This document shows, one piece after another, positions 55,578 through 64,000 of a stretch of 64,000 nucleotides of DNA. Below the pieces are notes generated by a model. It saw only the letters and a list, made by a program, of their open reading frames with translations. It did no database searches and was not told where the DNA came from. How positions within the stretch are numbered: the first letter of the stretch is position 1; the number at the start of each line of letters is the position of its first letter. Made by a program: the position numbers and the translations under genes. This DNA is from Megalobrama amblycephala (Eukaryota > Chordata > Actinopteri > Cypriniformes > Xenocyprididae): contig NC_063051.1 in the NCBI RefSeq assembly GCF_018812025.1, positions 978,001-1,042,000 of the forward strand, written 5' to 3'.

Positions 55578-58052
55578 CACTGTAAAAAAAAAAAAAACTT
55601 TACTTTTCTGGTAGTAGGGGCAGTGCTGTTCTGGTACTGTCAGGGGAAAAAACAAAACAAAAAAAAACTCAGTAATTTCTTAACATCGGCAACTCGTAGA
55701 ATACATTCATACAAAAAAAAAAAGGTAGCTGTGGTTGCTAGAAATTTACCGTAAAAATACAGTATCAACATTTTAGGTTTTACAAATTTACAGTAAAAAA
55801 CATATTTCATATAACTGATAAAATGTTAATTTACCAACCTAATGAAGTATATCTGTTTTGTACCTTTGTAATACACTGACAACCACCAATAACAAATGGT
55901 GATGAGAGTCACATGATGAATCAAAGCTCATCACAAACAGCTTTTCCACAAGCTGAGAAGGACAATGCTAATATATAGAAGGTGCACAGTATCATTCACA
56001 CAAACACTAAACACCATCATGGTACCACACGACATTAAAAAATGCAAGAAACATTCATTTAACAATACACGTAACATAAAACTATAATGTACATAACTGA
56101 TTAGAAAACAGTAAGGAAAAAAAATATTAAGAAACATAGTTATTTTAAACGAAAATACATCAAATGTGAAGTATCAAGCATGGAATTCTGGGAATGTCAA
56201 TTTATGGTTTTTCACCGTAAATTAAAGGTGCCCTAGAATCAGAATTTGAATTTACCTCGGCATAGTTGAATAGCAAGAGTTCAGTACATGGAAAAGACAT
56301 ACATTGAGTTTCAAACCCCATTGTTTCCTCCTTCTTATATAAACCTCATTTGTTTAAAAGACTTCCGGAAAACACTCGGATCTCAACATAACACCGACTG
56401 TTACGTAACAGTCGGGATCATTAATATGTATGACCCCAATATTTGCATAATGCCAGCCCGTTCGACGCATTAGACAAGGAAAGGCAGTATTAATGGCTGG
56501 TTCTGTGCACAGACAAGGTAAGCAAGCAAGAACAACAGCGAAAAATGGCAGATGGAGCAATAATAACTGACATGATCCATGATATCATGATATTTTTAGT
56601 GATATTTGTAAATTGTCTTTCTAAATGTTTCATTAGCATGTTGCTAATATACTGTTAAATGTGGTTAAAGTTACCATCGTTTCTTACTGTATTCACGGAG
56701 ACGAGAGTCGTTGCTATTTTCATTTTTAAACACGTGCAGTCTGTATAATTCATAAACACAACTTCATTCTTTATAAATCTCTCCAACAGTGTCTAATGTT
56801 AGCTTTAGCCACAGAGCATAGCCTCAAACTCACACAGAATCAAACGTAACCATCTAAATAAATACTTTACTCACATAATTCGAAGCATGCATACAGCATG
56901 CATGACGAACATCTTGTAAAGATCCATTTGAGGGTTATATTAGCTGTGTGAACTTTGTAAATGCACTGTATTATAGTCGAGAGCTCGTGGGGCAGAGGGA
57001 ACGCATCTCTTAAAGGGGCCGTGCTGAAAAAATCAGTGCATAGTTAATGATGCCCCAAAATAGGCAGCTAAAAAAAATAATAAAAAGAAATCTATGGGGT
57101 ATTTTGAGCTGAAACTTCACAGACACATTCAGGAGACACCTTAGACTTATATTACATCTTGTAAAAAAACAATCTAGGGCACCTTTAAACAATGACGTTC
57201 TTTTTCACTACCAAAAACTTTAAATTTAACAGTATATTACTGTAAAATTACATTAAATGTAATCTACACTGTAAAAAATGACCATGATTTTAACAGTAAA
57301 AGACTGTAAAAATGCTGCGGTGAAAAACTGTCAATTGGTTTACAGAAAGTTTCCGTACTATATACGGTGAATAACTGTAATAGATCTAATGGTACATTTA
57401 ATGTAATTTTATGGTAAAATACCGTTAAATTCACAGTTTTTGGAAGTGAAAAATAACAATTCATTGTAAAATTTACAGTGAAAAACCGTATATTGACATT
57501 CCCACAAATCCCTGCGTGACACTTCACATTTGATATATTTTTGTTGAAATAACTCTGTTTCTTCTTAGTTTTTCTCATTTTTTTCTAATCAGTTATGTAC
57601 ATTAGGGTTTTATGTTACATCTAATGTTGTTAAATTAATGTTTATTGCATTTTTAAAATTTCATGCATGTTACCATGATGGTGTTTAGTGTGTGTGTGAA
57701 TGACACTGTGTGCACCTTCTATATGTTAGTATTGTGCTTCTCAGCTTGTGGAAAAGCTGCTTGTGATGAACTTTGATTCATCATGTGACTCTTATCACCA
57801 CTGTGTTTGGTGACTGTCAGTGTATTATAAAGGTACAAAACAGATATTAGTACTTCATTAGGTTAGTAAATTAACATTATATCAGTTAATGAAATACGTT
57901 ATTTTACCGTAAATTTAACAGATTTAAAATGTAAAATTCACATGTAACTCCGTAAGTATGTTTACGGTTTGATGTCATTTTTACAGTATTGTTCTGGTAA
58001 CCACAGCTGCCGGTATTTTTCCGTAGAAACAACGGGATTTTTTTTTACAGTG
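55578..58052. mobile_element. large inverted repeat of two CACTGTAAAA-type arms around a nested element
   Basis: The left arm (55578-56225) starts CACTGTAAAA. The right arm (about 57470-58052) ends TTTTACAGTG. Mirrored words include TCATCATGTGACTCTTATCA against TGATGAGAGTCACATGATGA, and AAATACATCAAATGTGAAG against CTTCACATTTGATATATTT. Between them lie the TTAA-bounded 56226-57184 and part of the next element. Confidence 0.7.
56226..57184. mobile_element. Kolobok-like element with AGGTGCCCTAGA termini
   Basis: TTAA on both sides (56222-56225 and 57185-57188). Ends AGGTGCCCTAGA and TCTAGGGCACCT are perfect inverses over 12 bp. Its right subterminal part (GGGGTATTTTGAGCTGAAAC, CTTATATTACATCTTGTAA) matches that of 48231-49001 although the tips differ, so the two families share ancestry. 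Confidence 0.85.
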
Positions 58053-58166
58053 TATTAAAGTTATTCACCATTGTACAGAAACTTTCTGTTAAGAAATTAA
58101 CAGTTTTTTATCGTAGCATTTTTACAGTCTTTTACCGTTAAAATCACAATCATTTTTTACAGTGTA
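57268..58166. mobile_element. second CACTGTAAAAAATGA foldback overlapping the inverted repeat
   Basis: The left arm CACTGTAAAAAATGACCATG with AAAAATGCTGCGGTG is mirrored by 58052-58166, ending AATCATTTTTTACAGTGTA. The right arm of the larger inverted repeat is nested inside it. The boundaries of the two share the same CACTGTAAAA tip, so the order of insertion is not certain. Confidence 0.65.
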
Positions 58167-59329
58167 TGTACAAATACTATTATTTAACATCACTTTAACC
58201 AACACATTATCTTAAATGGTAAGAACAACACAAGACTGCATTTTTCTGTAGTTATGCATTTGTTTCCTTTTTTTCTATTTTTACAGAAAAAAAAAATCAG
58301 TAAAATATTAATCAACATTTTATGTAAAATTACACATTATTCTGCAAAAATACAGAAAATTTCCTTTTAAAAAACAGAAATTTAATGTAATGCCAAAATA
58401 CAAGCAATTTCATGTAAATTTAATAGTGGAAATTTTAAATTACAGCAAATATCTGTAAAATAACAGGCATTTCAATATATAATGACAAAATGGGAAAATA
58501 CAGACCATTACCTCTAAAATTACATTTATTTTTAACAATGTGGGAGTGATTTGCCTCAAATAGGGACTATTACTGTGTTTACAATATAGCATGCCCTCTA
58601 GTGCTTTATCACATAAGTGTGTTTTATAATTTTATAGTTTATAATAGTTTTATAATTGTGCCACACTTTCATCCACTCATTATTTGTGCATATCCATTTT
58701 ATCAGTGGCAGCTGTGGACGTGGATAATGGCTTGAAGATAAACTCTGTAGTTAAGCAGTCAGCAGCTCTGGTTATGTGCTTCTGTGTGCAGGTGATTTGT
58801 CACTCATCTCGTACTTTCTATTGTGTGTATGTTTGTTTTCAGTTAGGATTGGATGGAGTTAGACCGTGGCTAATGAGTGCAACTTGTCTTTCGCTCTCAG
58901 TAGTGAATCATTAACCTCACAGTCCCCTGCCTCGGTCTAATTGGTTTCAGGCTCAGCTAGCTGACGTTTCTTTATGCCATTTATCTCAATTAATCCAAGC
59001 ATTAAGGCGGAAATAGGGAAACTGCATCCTGAAGTCCATCTCTTCTCCAAGCTGGCAGACTGGAGAATGGCGTGCTGTGCTTGGACAAACATTCAGCAAC
59101 ATTTGAATATAGAATATAAACCCCTGATGGTTATCCATTTCCAAGCAAATTTTTAACTATTCTTGGTGCTGTTAATCATAACCTGTGGTTATGTATTGTG
59201 TTACACATGCCTAGCTTTTGAATAGACATTTTTCATTCTGTGGGGAAGCTGAACAGATTGAAGGCTTCATGATTTTTTGCAGTATTTCTTAGACTAGAAG
59301 CAAGTAAGATGATTTTAAACAATAGCATG
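58167..59329. other. rtf2 intron 5, low-complexity then unique
   Basis: 58167-58560 is rich in TTTTACAG/CTGTAAAAT words, probably decayed pieces of the CACTGTAAAA family. 58560-59329 shows nothing recognisable; no rtf2 exon 6 was found. Confidence 0.4.
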
Positions 59330-59545
59330 CATTAGGGCTGCACGATTCATACTATGATTTGTCTAAACCCTAGGTTTAGGGGCAGGGTATGAATTCATAC
59401 GAACTTGGCAACTCGTAAAATACACATGATTTAGCAAAAAAACGTACTAATTCGTGTGAGTGAAGTTGTACGAATTTGTACAAATTAGCCAACTCTTAAA
59501 ATATGTATGAATTGCTGTGAGATCGGGTTGGAAGAAACTGACATT
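59330..59545. repeat. repeat with ACGTACTAATTCGTGTGAG and GTGAGATCGGGTTGG
   Basis: AACTTGGCAACTCGTAAAA, TTGTACAAATTAGCCAACTC and GTGAGATCGGGTTGG match a common cyprinid repeat by memory. A hAT-like tip (TAGAGATGCACCGATTGC) starts at about 59552 without a partner. Confidence 0.5.
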
Positions 59546-60309
59546 GCAATTAGAGATGCACCGATTGCAACTTTCTTGGCTGATTTCTGATTTTTTTTTT
59601 TTGTTTGTTTGTTAGTGTGTCCTGCAGATACCGATTTTTACAGATTCTGATTTTCTTTCTAAGAACTATAATTGATAGAAAATAATAAAATAACTCAAAA
59701 TACAGTGCTTAATGAATCGGCCGTTTGAATGAATCGGTTGAATCTCAATGATTCGCTCATTAACAGTGATTTGCTGCCACCTACTGGCGGGTTTAGTTTC
59801 ACATTTAAAGTGTCTTCATTTTTTTTTTAATAATTTCAAATAACAGTATTTAACATTAAAAACATTTTTATGCATCTGTTACTGTTCTTGACTGATTAAC
59901 TTTAATAAAGTTTAATCTATTCTATAGTTATACATTAGATCACAATTTCTGTACCTGAAAATCTCCTGCTTAAACCTACATGAAAATCTTGAAAAGCACC
60001 TTTTATTTAATTTATATGTTTGTTCTGTTGTATTTATTTGTGCTATTACTTGTAATTTGATTATTTGTTACCATTTTATTACTTATTGTTTATTTGTCTA
60101 ACAATATTTAAAATATAAGTTAATCTAGCTTTTGGTGCATAACCCTATTTATTGAGGTTAAATGTAACAAAGACAACGAAAACAATAACTATGCTTATTT
60201 TATAGGCCCATTTTCTTGTTTTTTATTTTTACTAATTTTTTGTTGTGGGGCCAGTGAAAATTTTGGCGGGGCAAGTAAAAATTTGAACCACTGGCCCGAC
60301 TGGGCCAGT

Positions 60310-61185
60310 AGAAAAAATCATTAGCGTTGAGCCCTGAAATAGGTTGGAAATTAAAAATCATACGCATAATTACTAGCGGCAACGGTAATAATCAAAAGAT
60401 GAACATATATTAATCATCAATTTAATAAATGTTTATTATTTATTATAAATTAAACTTATGAATGTTCATTTATTAAACATATTAATAAATGTTAATTTCC
60501 AACAAATTTTGGGTTCATTTTAAAGCAGAACTAAGTAACTTTTTTTACCTTCATAAATAGTTTTCTAAGTCCTTACGATGGTTAATTGACAGAATACAGC
60601 ACTTGCAAGTTGAGCTGCATTGAGCCGACACAATCTCGCCTCATGTTCACATTCATGCGAGAGTGACAAAATGCTTTACGGTAATTCAAAAACAATGTAT
60701 ATCAGTCTATGATGTATATATTATGACTTTATAAGACAATTTCGAAAATTACCCACCTCCATCGAGTGTACTGTGTTTGCAAATTACCCACCTCCTCCTT
60801 CTTGTACTGTATTTGCAAAACTACTGCGCTGGTGAGCGTTGTAGTCGTTGTAGTCCAGAGCTGCTCATGGAGTATTTACGACAGTGTGATTCACTGAAGG
60901 AAACTGTAGGGGGAGCTTCGCAAATCTTACTGAGTGAGTTCCGCTTTAAGCGCGCAATATACTTTAATATACGCAATATACTATATATATATATATATAT
61001 ATTTTTTTTTTTATCAATAGTTGAGTTCAATCAAACTGGGACAAACCCAGTGATTGGGTTGTTTTGACCCAGCAATTGGGTTAAATGTTTGCCCAATGTG
61101 CTGGGTCAAAACAACCCAATCACTGGATTTGTCCATATTTAACCCAACTTAGGTTATTTTTAACACCCATTTTTTAGATTGTACA
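60310..61185. mobile_element. AACAACCCAA-family element, split
   Basis: The left part repeats the core of 28732-28920 (TAGGTTGGAAATTAAAAATC, CATAATTACTAG). The right part has TGGGTTGTTTTGACCCAGCA and CAAAACAACCCAATCACTGG as inverted arms. Confidence 0.6.
60524..60945. mobile_element. Kolobok-like element with AGCAGAACTAAG terminus
   Basis: TTAA on both sides (60520-60523 and 60946-60949). Ends AGCAGAACT and AGTTCCGCT are inverted with one mismatch. It splits an AACAACCCAA-family element: the core continues on the left (60310-60519) and a terminus on the right (61025-61185). A (TA)n tract at about 60979-61002 follows. Confidence 0.75.
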
Positions 61186-61378
61186 AACTAGCTAGTAGTT
61201 ACTAAGCCTCTAGTGTGGACTTTACTTTCCAATTTAAGGAAGAACTTGAAAGAACAGCTGGTGCAACCCTACCCTGAACTATAGTCTTTGGTTTTATCCA
61301 TTGTGATGGATGATTTAAGAGAACTTGCAAAATCAAAAGGGTAAACAATGCAGATTTATTTTCACAGCCGCTTTTGTG

Positions 61379-61390
61379 TGTTGTGTGTGT

Positions 61391-61422
<32 letters not shown>

Positions 61423-61456
61423 CTGTGTGTGTTGGGGGGGGTGGGGGGTGGGGTGG
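61379..61456. repeat. (GT)n followed by G-rich run
   Basis: About 25 GT units with two interruptions (GTCTGTG) run into GTTGGGGGGGGTGGGGGGTGG. The G-rich part has several runs of at least three G, a potential G-quadruplex. Confidence 0.9.
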
Positions 61457-64000
61457 TTTCAGGGATGTTAACTATAAAAGAGTTCACATATTCACATATC
61501 GCATAATGCTTCAGTTAGTTTTCATATTATAATAATATATTAAAACAAATTGAAGCAAAATTAGCTATAGTCTATTATATTGTAAGCCTAATAAAGAATT
61601 GATCTCACAGGGCATAGTTTATGGCTCCTTGCCATTAAAAAAGTTTAAAAACCCCTGATATAGAAAATCTAGGAAATTCATAAGCAATAAACAAACATTT
61701 AATTTTGATAGTTTAATGTTGCCTGTTGCTAATAATTGACTGTACAAAAACACATTGTGGTTGTCCAAAACCTATTATATTATCATAAAGAACTGAACTT
61801 TTCTGCAGGAGATTTTTGAATGATTTTTAATATAATTTCTTGGTAAAGACTGGTACAGTTAACACAGCACTGAACAAAAACTCAATTTGTGTGCTTAATT
61901 TACTGACTGAACTGCTTGTTTTCAAAAATAAGATTTAATATATCACTAAGTTAGATCAAAGGTAAAATAAAATAGAAATGGCACTTTAAAGTTAAAAGTT
62001 ACAATTGCATGATGAAACCTGGTATAAAGAGTGTTTTTGCTCAGGTGGCCAAAATTTCTGCTGAGTAGAGAAAAGTTTTGCTCTGCAAAAAAAAAAAATT
62101 AGAGGGAACATTGCTTCCCCCTCTATAGTGAGATGTAGTGGTTGACAGTGTGGTTGTGATGTAGATGTTAATGGCTGAAATGTGTTCCTCTGTCAGCATC
62201 ACCTAGTTTAAGTAACTCATGTTGGCTCCATGTTGTAACAGAGACTTTTCTGAATTTGCTGTCCCAAGTTACTAAGGCACATTTATTAAGACTACAGTGC
62301 AAATGAAAGTGCTTGAAGTATACAGCTGGGGTTTCATCAGATGAATACAGTTGACAGTACTGAAAATATGTGAACACTGTTGACATCACAATTTCACCAT
62401 ATTTACTTCTTTAGAGCAGGTGTTCATGCATGTAAATGTCCATTTGAAAATATGAGGCTTACATTATAAAAGTATTACAATGACATGCCATCATGATGTT
62501 TGCAAACTTGTAAGGATAGGCTATGTAAGTGAAAAATAAAATCTCAATATTTCCAAAATTTTGGGTTGATCACTGTTTATATCACAGTATAAAAATAAGA
62601 ACATATAATTTTGAGCTCTCATATTAAAAAACAAACAAACAAAAAACACATGCATTTAATGCACTTGCCCCACCCCCAGACTTATGTAGGTCATCTGACA
62701 TTTCATACAGTTGATGATGAATATGATGCAGGCAGGGCAACAACTCACTGCGTGATGGAACCTATAGAATGCAGTCAGAATGTTCATAAAATTCAAAATA
62801 TGGGGGCAAAAATGCCTCTGTTTAAGTTTTTGTCTCACATCATAGCTATAACATAGTTAAGCATGGCCATAGCCAGGTATGAGTTCACCACGAGGTCTGG
62901 ACCTCAGTATTAAAGGTTGTTAAATAATTGCCTAATGGAGTCAATCTAGTGCTGGAAGGATATTGCACAGCACCAAGAAAACCAACATTCTCATCTGAGC
63001 TGTCAGCAGTCTGTCACCAGTCGTCAATGTTAAAATATTTGAGACGTCCAGTCAAAATTAGGCGGGCTTTATGTTCACGGAAGCTGCTGAGAGCTAATTC
63101 CAGCGTGACGCTTCAGTTAGCGGTCATAAAGTACGAGATAAGATGTAACTAGGTAAAATACCCATTTCTTGATATCTACTAATCTTCAGAGACAAAGATA
63201 ATGAAACTGAGGGGGGGAAAAAAGAAAGAGAAAGTGGTGATGGTGATGACGGAGAGATTTTAAAGCTATTATTGTCCAGTTTTTTGGCCTTCAAACGTCT
63301 TAAAATTCACACATGTAGATTAGAGAAATCTAAATTTTAAGAAGTTAATATTGTGTTATTTTAGACTTCACTCCTGGATGAATCAGCTGTTTGAACGAAT
63401 CGAATGAATTAGATGTTTAACGCCACCTACTACTGGCAGATTTAGGTTCTTATAATTTTGTTTAAAAAACAGTATCATATTTCCATATTAATAAAGATAA
63501 AGTTCACCCAAAAAATGAAAATTCATTTCAAGTCATCATTTACTCTATGGAAGTAAAATAATGAAAATATGCATTACATTAGCTGTACTTGCATTTAGAT
63601 GCACTGTATTTTTAAGGCTTGCATTTTTATGGGCTGAAATTCAACATGATCGTATATTTAGGCTGTGAATATTTCAATTAAAAATATTTCACACACATTT
63701 TCATTATTAAAAATTCAATAATTCATATTCACCTTTTAGATTTCACTTCCAAAATATTCATTCTGTTTAAAAATACAGCCTATAAAATTCGACTAGCAAT
63801 TCTCAGTCCATTTTATTTCGTTTTACAAATTCGCTTCCACAAATTCAGTGGCTCAAATTCGGCAGAAAATTCAACATTTCACATCCGGGAACTGCAGGAA
63901 GAGCAGTAGAGTGCCGATGCATCATCTCTATCTGCTGTTAGTCTTCTTCACCAGCAGGTGCCGCTAGCGGCTGTTTAGGAAGACCAAAGCAACGCTAGTA
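61457..64000. other. rtf2 intron 5 continued, non-coding
   Basis: No exon or bounded repeat was recognised. A half terminus of the TTAGTTCACCC family lies near 63500 (AAAGTTCACCCAAAAAATGA), and a decayed CTCF-like module at 63374-63450. Confidence 0.4.

Noticed and set aside
59235..59290. TGTGGGGAAGCT, which encodes CGEA, as a possible rtf2 exon 6 start
   Set aside because: No AG acceptor precedes it, and the residues that follow do not match the Rtf2 family.

Overview
The window looks like nuclear DNA of a cypriniform (carp/zebrafish-type) teleost. It is AT-rich and intron-rich, packed with CA/TA microsatellites, and dominated by short non-autonomous DNA transposons typical of cyprinid genomes. 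Motifs such as TTAGTTCACCC, CAGTGTTGGGG and GTTAGTTAATGCATTAAC recur. Nothing bacterial, no rRNA gene, no intact tRNA gene and no intact transposase was seen.

The one gene I can identify is rtf2 (replication termination factor 2, RTFDC1/C20orf43 family) on the plus strand. Five coding exons are visible (46150-46218, 47255-47349, 49059-49152, 52248-52387, 53072-53150), encoding the first 159 residues of a protein of about 300. All junctions are GT-AG and keep one frame. No further exon was found in the last 10.8 kb, so the 3' half should lie beyond the window. A degenerate, still in-frame copy of part of exon 1 lies about 0.87 kb upstream of the real one.

Positions 1-46000 hold no recognisable protein-coding gene. 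A GC-rich, TATA-containing patch at 1794-2110 looks like a minus-strand promoter/first exon. A 46-bp exon-like block sits at 33977-34022. Several islands of unique, GC-richer sequence (about 15.0, 22.2, 27.9, 29.4, 30.2, 32.5, 36.4, 38.3, 40.5 and 42.7 kb) resemble conserved non-coding elements; conservation could not be tested here.

Many repeats could be delimited from their termini and target-site duplications (TSDs). Kolobok-like foldback elements with TTAA TSDs: 4933-7192, 10239-10793, 15865-16553, 18698-19805, 22764-23317, 47395-47678, 48231-49001, 49277-51980, 56226-57184, 60524-60945. hAT elements with 8-bp TSDs: 4361-4761, 25738-27539, 31658-32098, 49347-50618, 53508-54538. A TA-flanked MITE lies at 37589-37930. 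Elements are nested up to three deep. Notable cargo includes a 16-copy tandem array, a BED-finger remnant, a Myb/SANT remnant, a captured DVSEW-type exon and recurrent CTCF-like motifs.
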